This document shows, piece by piece, positions 1 to 10,898 of a DNA stretch of 64,000 bases. The position numbers and the translations under genes were made by a program. How positions within the stretch are numbered: the first letter of the stretch is position 1; every line of letters begins with the position of its first letter. The stretch lies in the NCBI GenBank assembly GCA_917880885.1, contig OU862908.1, positions 54,395,819-54,459,818 of the forward strand, read 5' to 3'. Under the pieces are notes generated by a model. The model ran no database searches, was not told where the DNA came from, and was given only the letters and a program-made list of their open reading frames with translations. The DNA comes from Limnephilus marmoratus (taxonomy: Eukaryota > Arthropoda > Insecta > Trichoptera > Limnephilidae).

Positions 1-435
1 AATACAACATAAGTCCAGTCAAATTACCAAATTAACCCGTTGAATGGCAGGAGAACATATTTGTCCCAGCTAACATAGTTCTCATAAAAAATCGCTGTAA
101 ATCCCTTACTATAGAAATATGTTCTAAACGGTGATAAAAAGGCAAAACACCGCACTTTATAGTAAAATAACCACCAAAAAAATAAAATGTACTCCTTTAT
201 AAAACCAAAGTTTTGAATAGCAATTTGAAAAAAAAACTCTTGAGAATTTTATCACCTTTTGAAAACTGTTTTTAGTTTTGGGATATATTTTGAAATATTC
301 CTTTTATTTACATTTTATTGTAAAGCGGAAATATTTTGACCATCTGAAAAATACGCCAAATTTCTGAAGGGTTTTAAGAGATACCTATTATAAAGTATTT
401 TAAATATTTTTCATTGAGTATAAATCAACATCATG
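1..435. other. AT-rich intergenic sequence
   Basis: No credible open frame, RNA gene or repeat relationship seen. The sequence is AT-rich with short A and T runs. Confidence 0.6.
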
Positions 436-830
436 TTAATCAGATAGCGTCCATAATAGAGTACTAGCAATCCGAAGGTCGTGGATTCGAATCCCGGCGT
501 GCGCCTGTAATTTAATTTGATTAATATGTGTAATCTCACAATTAATTAAAAATAATATATATGTAGCATATTGCGGCACTTTCTAGAATGGAAGATACTC
601 TCAGTGTCGCCTTGGCGTATGACCATTCAGAATTGAATCGTTGCTTGAAATGGCTTTAGCCGTATTTGGTGACCAGATCTGAAAAGCCAGATACTTCCCC
701 TTCCTCCTACCCATTTCCTTCCCCTCCTTACTACGTTCGGCTTCACAACATACCCGGGGATGCCGTAGTCTCACTGGCTCCAGACGGGAGCAGTTGAGAC
801 TCTTGTGCAGTACTCACTTTTAAAAAAAAA
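436..830 (+). mobile_element. tRNA-derived SINE (family 1), copy 1
   Basis: Seen: a tRNA-like head with a good RNA polymerase III B box (GGATTCGAATCC, 483-494), then a roughly 300-bp body, then a poly-A tail at 822-830. The body matches the copy at 46181-46596 almost throughout: 'GAATGGAAGATACTCTCAG', 'TGGCTTTAGCCGTATTTGG', and 'CTGGCTCCAGACGGGAGCAG' near the 3' end. In this copy the 5' part of the head is diverged and no clear A box is left. Known: a tRNA head, an unrelated body and a poly-A or simple tail define a SINE, which depends on a LINE for mobility. The exact 5' end is uncertain and I found no clear target duplication. Confidence 0.8.
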
Positions 831-891
831 TTCAATCCAGTAAGCACTTCCAGCCGTTACCCATTGTTAAATATAAATAATCACTTTTTTG

Positions 892-1111
892 CGTTATTTG
901 TTTTTGGGGTGTTATGCCGTGTTCTGCTACCTCCTTCTTTAGCCAACATTTCGGACAGCGTTGCAGTGTCAATCATCAGATCAGATCCGACAGATTACAC
1001 ATCACACATCTGTCGGATCTGCCCTGATGGTAGACACTGCAACGCTGTCCAAAACGTTGGCTAAAGAAGGAGGTAGCAGAACACGGCATAACACCCCAAA
1101 AACAAATAACG
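892..1111. repeat. Foldback element with hammerhead-like core, family 1, copy 1
   Basis: A 220-bp near-perfect palindrome: 892-1000 pairs with 1003-1111, with outer arms CGTTATTTGTTTTTGGGGTG and its reverse complement. The minus strand of the left arm (948-979) reads CTGATGA, then GACA-loop-TGTC, then GAAAT. The right arm carries the same pattern with substitutions at the conserved positions (CTGATGG and CAAAAC). The same arm sequence recurs at 3526-3585 and 45930-46093. Overlapping short open frames here are by-products of the palindrome. Confidence 0.85.
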
Positions 1112-2756
1112 AAAATACTTTTGGCCGTGAAAATCTAAAAACGTACAAATGCTTTTAGATAATTTGAAGTGAACTTTAAGTTTAAATTCAGTTTTGTAGT
1201 TTTTTACTTTTAGTATGATTAACTTTTTATATATTTACGTTAGATGGCAAGTTTGAAAATGTTTGATATGACCACCTCACGAATGACCAAGAAATGCTCA
1301 GGCTTTTAGTGCAAGGTTTAAAATTAACGCTAATAGAAATTCTTATGCCAACTAATTAAAGAGATTTAAAATAAGTAGTCGAAGAAAATTACCTTCAAGG
1401 GGAATATTCAAGTAAAATCGAGGAAACCTTTCTTGGGTGAAGACAGAATATGACCAAACATTATGTTTAAAATCCTGCAAGCTTCCGGTAAAAATTGGGT
1501 TAAAATCACGGTATAATTAGGTTCTTAATATAATCCAAGCAAATATGTTCCCTTTATAATACACGAGAAAGAAAACGATTTCGACTTTATTATCAAGAAA
1601 AGTCCCTACTTCATAGTGCGTAAATTACTTTTTTTTTCGCAAAAAAATCGAAAAGTATTGTTTATTTTATTTTTATGCTCTATAAATCGGATGAAGCATT
1701 AAAACGTTAGCAAAAACCGCATCATAATTTTATGGATAAAGTGAATATAATTTTAAGAGAAAATGAATATTTCTTCTAAAATATTTTAATTGATCTTCCC
1801 ACATTACTGTTCAATGTAAACTTTGTTATTCTGAGGATTAACAGCGAACAAACATAAATCATCACTGTCTGTGGTGTACGTTTATGCAAACGTGAATTTA
1901 AGGCAGTGAATGATTAATCATTGAACTTTCAAGGACTAATTTATTCCATGTAAGGCCCTTGGCTCATGGAGAAACCGATACCTAACTAAAAAACTGGTTG
2001 GCAACTGCAGGTTGCAAACTGGTTGGCAACCAAGCTTCTCTATTGGTGCAACTCAACTTATGATTTCCGTAATTTTCTCATCTGGTTTAGCCATAGAACG
2101 AAGAAGAATAGGTACTTCATCAGTTCTGCCATTGTTATATTGTATTCATAAATGTCTATAGAATCAAGTGGTGATGAAGACACCGTTCTGTATTATTATT
2201 ATTAACGATGGTGGAAACGTTTAAAAATAAGATCTCGAGTTATCCAGTACAATCCACGATAATTTCAATACTACATCAAGATCTTTAAATAAATTTTATT
2301 ACAATTTTCAGAGATTAATCCAAGAAATTATGTTGCTATTTTCTTTATACATTTTATGGTACCAGAATCATAATGTGCACTAATATTAAAAAATATATAA
2401 TATCTGATAAATTATCGGTCTTCCCCACTTCGCTCCAAGCTGTTCCCGTTATTTGATTATTTTATTTATTTAAATTTAGTTTTTTTTTGTTTATCTTAAA
2501 ACAGTACATAATATAATATGTACGGTAGTTACGTTTGTGCTAATGTAAAAATCACAATATTATGTGCCAATAAAGTTACGAACAGAGTATAGTAGGTAGG
2601 TATATTACTAATTAAACTTAACAAATTACTAAAATTTGCCCCACGTGCATAGTTAGGATCATAAATGGGAGGTAATTTTTCAACCTCCTGAACTAAATCG
2701 ATGTTTTTCTGATCGGACCAACGGCGATTTTCTCGAAAATTGACAGGTCGTGAGGC
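1112..2756. other. AT-rich intergenic sequence
   Basis: No gene seen. The only local structure is at about 1990-2030, where AACTGGTTGGCAAC occurs twice, separated by TGCAGGTTGCA. Confidence 0.55.
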
Positions 2757-2896
2757 GCAACTAAAATGCGCTGGCGACTAGAACGGCGAGTTTCGAGAGA
2801 CTGCTTGCGTCGCCGTTCACAATTGGTCTTGGCAGACCGCCATTGAAATACACAGGACAATTTTAGTTTGGTAGCAACTGGTTTCTTTTTAGTTGC
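2757..2896. repeat. Possible MITE with short inverted termini
   Basis: GCAACTAAAA at 2757-2766 is mirrored by TTTTAGTTGC at 2887-2896, enclosing about 120 bp of GC-richer sequence than its surroundings. The flanks CGTGAG lie close on both sides but at unequal spacing, so no clean target duplication can be declared. A 76-codon minus-strand frame crosses it and is not taken as a gene. Confidence 0.3.
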
Positions 2897-3525
2897 CCCG
2901 TGAGCGCATGCACATACGCCCACTTATGTAGTTGAACAACATAACAACTTTCATAGATTTTGCAGACATGCACTATTCATCACAGATTTTGAGCCAACCC
3001 CTCTCAAAGTTATTCATTAATTACCATTGGTAATAGCGTTTCAATACCACTGACGTTTTATATTTCCCTTCTGATTTTTGGTACTCTAATACAGGCTATG
3101 CGGTTGGGGTGCTTCAAAAGATAAAAGTTAATATTTTTACCGGGTACACTGCTTTATGATTTCTTCTTCTTCTTTCTTGCGCTGTCCCAACTCATTGCCT
3201 GGGTAGGCTGTTGGGGTCGGCTCTTCTCGTTCTCAGGTTGTAGTTTCTTCTGTTCTGAGTATCGCCTTCATCCAAACCATTTCTCTGAAGTATTTTTTTT
3301 ATGATTTCAATAGACAGAAAACAGAAAAGTTTTTTTTTTGCATTAACATTGCATTTAACATTGATCAAATTTCGTAAAATGCGTGTTGATTTGGACAAAC
3401 GTGTCACTGCATTCAGCTTAAATACGCCACGGACTGGTTTAATACACCCCTCCTCAGACCCCCGCCGTACATTGTAAACAATAGGAAGCGAGATTTATTT
3501 TATTCCATGTTGGGCTACCTCGAAA
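2897..3525. other. Intergenic sequence
   Basis: No supported gene or repeat seen. A 71-codon minus-strand frame at 3192-3407 has no recognisable motif. Confidence 0.55.
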
Positions 3526-3585
3526 TTTAGTCGACGTTTCGGACAGTGTTACAGTGTATATCATCAGGGCAGATGCGATTTTAAA
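3526..3585 (-). repeat. Foldback family 1, single-arm (half) copy
   Basis: One arm only of the family at 892-1111. On the minus strand it reads CTGATGA (3561-3567), a 20-nt spacer containing ACACTGTAACACTGTCC, then GAAAC followed by GTC (3530-3540). It shows that the arm exists in the genome without its palindromic partner. Confidence 0.65.
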
Positions 3586-3973
3586 CGTGATAGTATAACA
3601 ACTCTAGTCTTTGAGTAATAACGTACATTTTGTTCATAGGCAGAATTTATGCTATATAATGGCGTCTACCAATTACCTTTCATTAGCAATCAATTAGTTA
3701 CGAGGGGGGCAATTTATATAATTGCCTTCCAGATGATATCAAAAACGAAAAAAGTGTGTGCAAATTCAAAAAAAAATTGTTCATGTTTATTCACAAAAAA
3801 CAAAGTAGTGATAGTGAATAATATCGTATGGTAATATAATATCAAGTAATGATATTATATTACCATGTAATGATATTATATTACCATAGTATTATAGTAT
3901 AATGTTATTATTGCAATCTAATGTAATCTAAGGTTATGAAATGTAAAAACCATGTAATGTAAAACTATGTAAT
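3586..3973. other. AT-rich flank with short tandem repeat
   Basis: Contains two tandem copies of GTAATGATATTATATTACCAT at about 3846-3890 and further AT-rich degenerate copies. The last five bases (GTAAT, 3969-3973) are the target-site duplication of BEL element A. Confidence 0.7.
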
Positions 3974-4420
3974 TGTTGAAAATTGAGGCTACCGGTGGCA
4001 AAAATTGACCTACTACCGCCATCTATGGGGGGTTTGAGCAAACTCCCATGGGCTGACCATTTCAAATTAATGGTGTGAGTCTCTGCTAGGCTTAGGAATC
4101 TGCCTTAACTACGAGTTAGGTGGACGCCATATTTGTTGCGACTCAAGTATTGGTAAACACTTGCAAAACGTCAAATGTATGGTTTTAAGTCTATGAATGT
4201 GTGCAGTTTTTTGTTTACTATAAAAATGATAGCACCTGATTATTGTGGCTTCTTTCCTACGCAAAGTTTAACAGTAAAACAACTGCCAGTGTTTTTGGCC
4301 CGGTGCATACAATATTAACACCGTTATTTTATACATTTCTACAACATGTCACAGTGAATAAAAAGTGAAGTTTTTTGCAAAAGGAGTTTATTATTTAAAA
4401 GGACCCTAACAATTTTAACA
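3974..4420 (+). repeat. 5' LTR of BEL element A
   Basis: 447 bp, TG...CA termini. The partner LTR is 23097-23543. A polyadenylation-type AATAAA lies at 4357-4362, close to the 3' end, as expected for the R region. Confidence 0.95.
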
Positions 4421-4837
4421 TGGGCCTTACGATCCGGATGGCAATCAGAGGATTGCTAAATTAAAAACAAGAACCAGCTGCCAAAAAACAGATGACCAAA
4501 ATTAAAATACCGGAATGACAAAGATGAATAAAGGAAGACCATGAACCGCCACGGAAATGAGATAAGTGTTTAGTTGCCTTCCCACCCGTTCCCACATCCC
4601 TTAACACCTATTTAGACCTGTAGTTTTTTAACAAGATTAATCCCGTATATATCGTATTGTAAAAAATAAAATCACTACCCACGTAAAGTTTTTATGCAAG
4701 TCATGATTATCAATTGATGTTTGAACAATAGGTTCTCAATTAATAATTGCCAGGAATATTGTCGTTGTTATCTTTCACGCAGGTAGCTTCTCAAATAAAT
4801 AAATACGCATTGTCGGAACATATTTTATCATAGCAAA
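4421..4837 (+). promoter_or_regulatory. Primer-binding site and 5' leader of BEL A
   Basis: The LTR is followed at once by TGGGCCTTACGATCCGGATG (4421-4440). The equivalent position in element B (29444-29462) has TGGTCCTTCGAGCCGGATG. Conservation between two otherwise diverged elements, the leading TGG, and the match of the B version to a tRNA 3' end (GGCTCGAAGGACCA when reversed) make this the primer-binding site. The rest of the leader has no frame of note. Confidence 0.7.
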
Positions 4838-5606
4838 ATGGATAAGATCAAGTCTTTAATAGCCAAGAGAGGCGTGATCAAAGGGAAATTGACACGGTTC
4901 GCGGATTCTTTAAATTCATTGTCCGCGAATGAGATTAAACTGAGGTACGACCGAATTAAACCGTTGTTGGATCAATTCGAATCTATACAAGACGAAATTG
5001 AAATTTTATCAGATGAGGAGCGGGAGAATTCAGTCCAGCGTGAAACATTCGAAAATCAATATTTTTCCGTATTGGCAACTGCCAAGGGGGCGATTATGTC
5101 AATCGAGCAGGGTAGGGTCGAGATCAAACTTCCAACTCTCCAATTGAGAGAATTCGATGGAAATCAAAAGGAGTGGGTAAATTTCGTTGAAACCTTTAAA
5201 ACTTTGGTTCATAATAACAGTTCCTTGAGCAACGTCCAAAAATTCTTTTACTTGCAATCTACGCTGAAAGGGAACGCATTGAAAATAATTGCTAATTTAG
5301 AATTTTCGGAATTAAACTATCTTTCGGCCTGGGAGTTGTTGCATGACAGATTTGCTAATCTCAGGGCTACCGTACATAAACATATCCAAACGCTATTTCA
5401 ATTAAAAGATATGAAACATGAAGAGCCTGTAGCATTAAGGTATTTAATTGACGAAACCAATGTAAATTTAAAGGCATTACAAAACATCGGGGTCAAAGTA
5501 GATCAGTGGGATCCTTTGATTATTTACATAATTTCAAATAAATTAGATGTAGCTACCCGAAAAAATTGGGAACAATATACATTGCAAGGTGAATTACCTA
5601 CATTAA
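4838..5606 (+). pseudogene. BEL A gag-pol, N-terminal part (interrupted)
   Basis: Opens with ATG at 4838 (MDKIKSLIAKRG...), a start homologous to the one in element B at 30258. The protein is the N-terminal Gag region of BEL/Pao elements, a DUF1759-type domain (for example REFDGNQKEWVNF, then FYLQSTLKGNALKIIANLEF). It would form the virus-like particle. The frame runs into the MITE at 5607 and stops 53 bp inside it (5657-5659). The gag frame resumes right after the MITE at 6316. Element plus one TTAA copy is 713 bp (713 mod 3 = 2), and the two halves lie in frames that agree once that length is subtracted, so the MITE insertion is the only lesion here. Confidence 0.9.
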
Positions 5607-6315
5607 CCCATTGGCCACAAACCCCGGCAGCCTGCCGGGTGTGCAACTCAGGTACTTAACCACAAACCCCGGCACGCTGACGGGCTAGAGTAGGTCCGCC
5701 AAAAAACGGAAAACGAGCACGACTGTGACATTTTTGAATAAAATTTTAAATGCTGAACGCTCTGTAGGTAATTAATCATTAATTTCATAGAATTGACAAT
5801 AATATGTTTCTTATGTTTTTTCCCTGATATTTGTGTTCCAAGTTTTGTATGCCGCCAGCCGCCATTTAATTTCTTCAAAATTGCGAGTGGTTGTAGGCTT
5901 TTGGTAGTGACCCTGAACGTCCCTGATTGCTTTGAGGACTATCATACCATTTTTTTTTATTAGTTATTAGTATACATGTATGTAAAAAATAAAAATCATT
6001 ATTGTTCGATTTATGAATATTATGTTTTCTTGTAACTTTTTAAATTAAAATGTGGAAAAAAACTTCCGAAAAAAGAGAAGGTTATGTTTGTATCCTTATT
6101 TACACATATTTTAATATTTTTTATAATTTTATTTTAATGTTTTTCTTTACCTTTATCGAATATGTAAATAAATTTAAAGAAATTAATTATTTTCAATACA
6201 CGGTTTAAAAGTTACAATGGATTTAGTACACCAATGCAGGTTTTCAATTTTTGGTACAAAATTAATTCAGTGGTGAAGGCCAATTTTTTTGATCATTAAT
6301 TCTGTGGCCAATGGG
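5607..6315. mobile_element. piggyBac-like MITE
   Basis: 709 bp, flanked by TTAA on both sides (5603-5606 and 6316-6319). Terminal inverted repeats are CCCATTGGCCACA. Known: TTAA targets and CCY-starting ends typify the piggyBac superfamily. A subterminal repeat CCACAAACCCCGGCA occurs near 5615-5629 and again at 5660-5674, and the first is followed by a small palindrome CCCGGCAG-C-CTGCCGGG (5623-5639). There is no transposase, so it is non-autonomous. Short frames on both strands inside it have no recognisable content. Confidence 0.85.
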
Positions 6316-7055
6316 TTAAAGGAATTCATGAAATGTTTATCTACTAGGGCGCAAGTATTGGAGCTCATGAATGTTTCAGAGAAAAAATATTCTAACCTAC
6401 ATAAAACGCAAATAGGCAACAATAATAACAAAAAAGATTCATCGGTATTCTTAGCAGTAAAAGCAAACAATTGCATTTATTGTAATGAAAAAGGTCATCA
6501 AATTTATTTTTGCAAAAAATTTCTAAAATTAAAATTACAGGATAGGATTGATGCTACGAAATCAATCCGGGCATGTTTTAAATGTTTGAGGTTGGGTCAT
6601 CAAGCACAGAGTTGCAAGACAAACCTAATCTGCAAAATTTGTGGCAAGTATAGCCACAATACTCTACTACACAGGGAGGTACCTCTGCCGGAGACCTCAA
6701 ATATGGATGCTAATAACGAGGTTATAGTATCGAATTTTTCTGCATCGGAAAAGGCAGAAAAAATAATATTATTGTCAACCGCCTACATAGGAATTGTGGG
6801 GGCCAACAATAAAATGTTTAAGGCTCGCGCCCTGATTGATTCTGGCGCGCAGAGTAATTTTATGAGAGCTGAATTTGCTAATAAATTAAATTTACCATGT
6901 GAATGGATAAACAAACCCGTGTCTGGGATCCATAATAATATTACACATATAAAAAGGAGAATTTCGGTGGAGATGACTTCGCTTAATACTGATTATAAAT
7001 GCGAAATATCATGTCTGATTTTACAGGAAATTACAACCAATTTACCACAAGTGAC
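6316..7055 (+). pseudogene. BEL A gag-pol, zinc knuckles and protease (interrupted)
   Basis: Continuation of the gag frame after the MITE. Three cysteine/histidine knuckles typical of BEL/Pao follow each other: CIYCNEKGHQIYFC, CFKCLRLGHQAQSC and CKICGKYSHNTLLH. Next comes the retropepsin-like (DUF1758) region with the active-site motif LIDSGAQSNF at about 6835-6865. The frame is cut at 7055 by the Gypsy element and continues in register at 18923 when the Gypsy and one TGAC copy are left out, for about 58 bp, to a stop at 18981. Confidence 0.9.
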
Positions 7056-7726
7056 TGTTACGTAACAGAATCGGCTCCCGAGCGGAAGGTTAAGTGAATC
7101 GTCCCCACTACACGTGCCTACCGTTTCCTCTCCCCGCACCGCGCGACCACCCCGCGTCAGGCGCCAAAGCGCCGGGCGGCCCGCCGGCCGCCATTCCTTC
7201 GCTAGCTCTCGGCCAAGCAACTTGCTACGCGCGATTTGCGCTGTTTGTGCTCCACGATATTAACTCCGCGATGTATTGTTTGCAATTGTGTTGTGAACGG
7301 AATCCAGAAAAGATGGCAGACCACGCATCTAGCTATGTGAGTACCAACTCGCTTCCTCCCCCCCACCGTGTGCTTTGAACCGTTTGTAACTTCATTTAAA
7401 CGCATAGAGAGAGGGAGAAATCCTCGTTAGGTCAGTAGGGTAGTTTAACTTGTGTTTTGTGCCGACACTGGCCGTATGTGTATCACCCTGTTCTGTTTAT
7501 TGAATAAACCCTTTAAATGCAAATACTGTGTACTGATTGAAGAGGGAGTCCCGGGGATTTTGAGGAGAGGAGGGGAAGGAAGAATTGACCAAGCGAACCA
7601 CTGGCACTCGCCCTGTTTTTTAGGAGGAATCATGTTCGAGCCGGTTTGAGCTAACCGACGGCTGTTATTGTGTATGTTTTACAGGAATAGGGCTTGGGGT
7701 AGGCCGCAGCAGCAGCGCCCCCAGCA
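7056..7726 (+). repeat. 5' LTR of Gypsy element
   Basis: 671 bp, TGTTACGTAACAG...CCCAGCA. An AATAAA lies at 7503-7508. The central part (7130-7200) is GC-rich in an AT-rich window. Open frames of 60-95 codons inside are identical in both LTRs simply because the LTRs are identical. Confidence 0.95.
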
Positions 7727-9806
7727 CTGGCGTTCCCAACTTAGGGGCAATTTTTTTTTCCTCCCTCTTCACAGTCGCTCGCCTCGTTCTTCAATCAGCC
7801 ATTGTTTAAACTGTATAATCTATAATGTTTTGTCTTGTTTTTTTCCCAATTTGTCTAGCATTACCATCAAAGAACATCGACGCGAGTGTAACTTCGAATT
7901 GCAAATTTAAACTATCGCGGGCACATTCCTTCATTTTCGAGTCGTCACTCGACAAAACATTATCACCGGTATTCCTACGTAAAGTGCTCAACCAAGAAAG
8001 TTGCCGTCGTGAATAATATAGTGTTTACAAGTGTCGACCGACTAAATTTGCTAGTTTCAAATACAAGATTAATAGTGGAAATGTACACAAATATTTAAAA
8101 CAAAGTTATTCAACAATTAAAATCCTGTATATGATAAACCAATTACCCGCTTCGTTTCCCGAAAGTTAATTAACCAGTTTTCATTAATAAACTTATTCCG
8201 CAGTGTGCTGGTCTGTATTTGATATCGACATATACTGCGAATAGGGGTCTATTTCGCAAAATACTGGCCTGTATATATAACGGCATATTTTGCAGCTTAA
8301 GGGAAACAAGTGGATTAAATTCTTTCTACCTTTTGACAATTGAGCATTTTTCTAATTTTGCCGCCTGTTTCATCATTTAGCTTTTTTTTCTTTCGTAAGA
8401 AACAGTCGACATAATTTGAAAGACGTTCGGTTCGCGTTGACGTCGTTTCCTCGAGTCAGGCATTACATTACGTATGCACATCTGCATATAACTTGTTATG
8501 ACAAGAGGAAGTCGGCGGATAAATACCAGTAATGGTGTATGCTCAAATCAGGCTGCAGTATAGCCACGTTAAATAAAGAACAATTCCCCAAGACATTGTT
8601 GAATTTTCAAACATACTTCCACGAAAACTTGTATAAAAGAAAAAATATTTCCTTTCCTTTCTAAAGAACCCCCCCTTTTGGAAGGCTAATCGAAATATTC
8701 CAAAAAACATGTTCATTTAAGGCGAACCTCGTTTCCGTTTTTTTTATTTTTTCTTTTCCGGACTTTTGCTTATTTGCAAACCTTTTTCAAAACATCGGGA
8801 TTTTTTCCCAAAATTACGTTTTTTGAGGGAAACCGCTGCCCAATTTTTTTTTTCTCGTCTATGGACTTTGAAAATTTTCAACAAATTTTCAAAACATCGG
8901 GATTTTTTCTCAAAATCACGTTTTTTGAGGGAAACCGCTGCCCAAATTTTTCTCGTTTTCGGACTTAGAAAAATTTTCTACAAATTTTCAAAACATCAGG
9001 ATTTTTTCTCAAAATCACGTTTTGTAAGGGAAACCGCTGCCCAATTTTTTTTCTCGTCTATGGACTTTGAAAATTTTCAACAAATTTTCAAAACATCTGG
9101 ATTTTTTCTCAAAATCACGTTTTTCGAGGGAAACCGCTGCCCAAATTTTTCTCGTTTTCGGACTTAGAAAAATTTTCAACAAATTTTCAAAAACATCTGG
9201 ATTTTTTCTCAAAATCACGTTTTTCGAGGGGAACCGCTGCCCAATTTTTTTTCTCGTCTATGGACTTTGAAAATTTTCAACAAATTTTCAAAACATCTGG
9301 ATTTTTTCTCAAAATCACGTTTTTCGAGGGGAACCGCTGCCCAATTTTTTTTCTCGTCTATGGACTTTGAAAATTTTCAACAAATTTTCAAAACATCTGG
9401 ATTTTTTCTCAAAATCACGTTTTTCGAGGGGAACCGCTGCCCAATTTTTTTTCTCGTCTATGGACTTTGAAAATTTTCAACAAATTTTCAAAACATCTGG
9501 ATTTTTTCTCAAAATCACGTTTTGTAAGGGAAACCGCTGCCCAATTTTTTTTCTCGTCTATGGACTTTGAAAATTTTCAACAAATTTTCAAAACATCAGG
9601 ATTTTTTCTCAAAATCACGTTTTTTGAGGGGAACCGCTGCCCAAATTTTCAAATAAACCAAACACTTATAAAAAACGCGTTTTTTTTCAAAAACTTTTTG
9701 TAAAAATACGTCCCCAGTGGTCAATCTCTGCCCAATTTCTTTCCAATTGCGAGTCTAGTTCTCACTTTTTCCAACATAAGGTCACTCTGATACGATCTTA
9801 TACACC
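7727..9806 (+). other. Gypsy 5' leader (2.1 kb, non-coding)
   Basis: Begins two bases after the LTR with TGGCGTTCCCAAC, a plausible primer-binding site (leading TGG), although I cannot match the remainder to a particular tRNA. No convincing coding frame before the gag ATG at 9807. The second half is taken up by the 100-bp tandem array listed separately. Confidence 0.7.
8770..9655 (+). repeat. 100-bp tandem array in Gypsy leader, about nine copies
   Basis: Each unit contains CAAAACATC(G/T/A)GGATTTTTTC, then CAAAATCACGTTTT, then GGGAAACCGCTGCCCAA or GGGGAACCGCTGCCCAA. Units begin near 8786, 8888, 8988, 9089, 9189 and so on to 9589. Two spacer subtypes are mixed: one with CTCGTCTATGGACTTTG, the other with CTCGTTTTCGGACTTAG. 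Because 100 is not a multiple of three, the open frames here jump frame from unit to unit and are not genes. Confidence 0.95.
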
Positions 9807-10898
9807 ATGGAAGTTCCTCAAGTCACGCTGGGTATAATCCCACACATTTTTACTTCAAAAAAGGAGGAACTACTACAGGCCCTGAGAAATAGAAAGATTT
9901 CTCCTAGGAATAAATCCAAAAAATGCCTCACTCTATATGCTTCTTTCTACAACAAAAAATATATCAGGAGGTTGCAATTTCAACCGGAAGTCACCTCGGA
10001 AATCATCACTACCCCCCTCACAGTCTCCGAAGCAAAACCCGTGGTAGTGCAAGCCCAAGAACCAACAAAAATATACGATCTGACATCCTGGAAAACAAAA
10101 TACAACGGACTCACGGATGTAGAGGATTTCATCAACAGAATAGAGGAAACAGCTCAAGTCAGAGGAATTCCCGAGAACATCCTACACAGAAATTTCATAG
10201 ACCTCATCGCTCCTGAAATGCTTACCTGGCACAGGATACATAAGAGAAAAACAAACTCATGGAAGGAACTCAGGGCGGCACTTTTAACGAGTTTCGGAGA
10301 AAAAAAGGCCCAACACAGAATCAGGTTATCCTTACTCGCTATCAAGCAACACCCCGGAGAGCCTGTCGCTAGATTCACGCAGAGGGCAGAGGCCATCAAT
10401 ATTAAGCTCGCCCAACCCGTTCCTGAAGTGGAACTCCTCCCAGTTTTGATCGACGGTCTCCTGCCCAGATATGAGAACATCATAACTTCCCAGAAAATTT
10501 CCACGCTGGAGCAACTTAAGGACGTCTGTCAGCTACTGGAGGCATACCAGGATCGGAAGAGAGACGAAAGGTTCCCCAAGGAAAACTTTCGCCCCAGCAC
10601 TTCGTCCGGCATAAAACCAGAGCACAACGAAAAGAAATCCTGCTCTTTTTGCCACAAGGTTGGTCACTCCCAAGCCTCTTGTTTCAAACAAGCTAAACTT
10701 TTATCTTCAAGAGACCCCCAATCTAACAAAAGGCGATCTGTCGATCGTTCTCCAAGAAGAGATGAAGGGAGGAAGTTTGGCAAAAGACCACGCCAAGACA
10801 ATACTGAGACACCCATCCCGGACCTCAGATTCATCAAACCCCCTACAGATTTCTCAAGGCCCCCTCCCAATTGGACAGTCAAGAGGCCAAAAAACTAG
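9807..10898 (+). CDS. gag: Gypsy Gag polyprotein
   Basis: 363 codons, ATG in a strong context (CACCATGG). The central part (about residues 95-255) is a retrotransposon Gag capsid-like domain (LTSWKTKYNGLTDVEDFI, then ARFTQRAEAINIKLAQ). A single CCHC zinc knuckle CSFCHKVGHSQASC follows at about residues 277-290, then a basic tail (RRSVDRSPRRDEGRK) that likely binds RNA. The frame is intact. It ends in UAG right after the slippery heptamer at 10889-10895, so pol is expected as a -1 frameshift fusion. It builds the virus-like particle. Confidence 0.9.
   Translation: MEVPQVTLGIIPHIFTSKKEELLQALRNRKISPRNKSKKCLTLYASFYNKKYIRRLQFQPEVTSEIITTPLTVSEAKPVVVQAQEPTKIYDLTSWKTKYNGLTDVEDFINRIEETAQVRGIPENILHRNFIDLIAPEMLTWHRIHKRKTNSWKELRAALLTSFGEKKAQHRIRLSLLAIKQHPGEPVARFTQRAEAINIKLAQPVPEVELLPVLIDGLLPRYENIITSQKISTLEQLKDVCQLLEAYQDRKRDERFPKENFRPSTSSGIKPEHNEKKSCSFCHKVGHSQASCFKQAKLLSSRDPQSNKRRSVDRSPRRDEGRKFGKRPRQDNTETPIPDLRFIKPPTDFSRPPPNWTVKRPKN

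Noticed and set aside
864..1158. Two small plus-strand frames
   Set aside because: They lie across the foldback palindrome and translate its arms.
2693..2923. 76-codon basic minus-strand frame
   Set aside because: Covers the possible MITE at 2757-2896 and has no known domain.
7094..7378. 94-codon frame, repeated at 18286-18570
   Set aside because: Lies in the Gypsy LTRs. Both copies are the same only because the LTRs are.
8766..9703. Repeated 64-133 codon frames
   Set aside because: Artefacts of the 100-bp array. They recur every 100 bp in changing frames.
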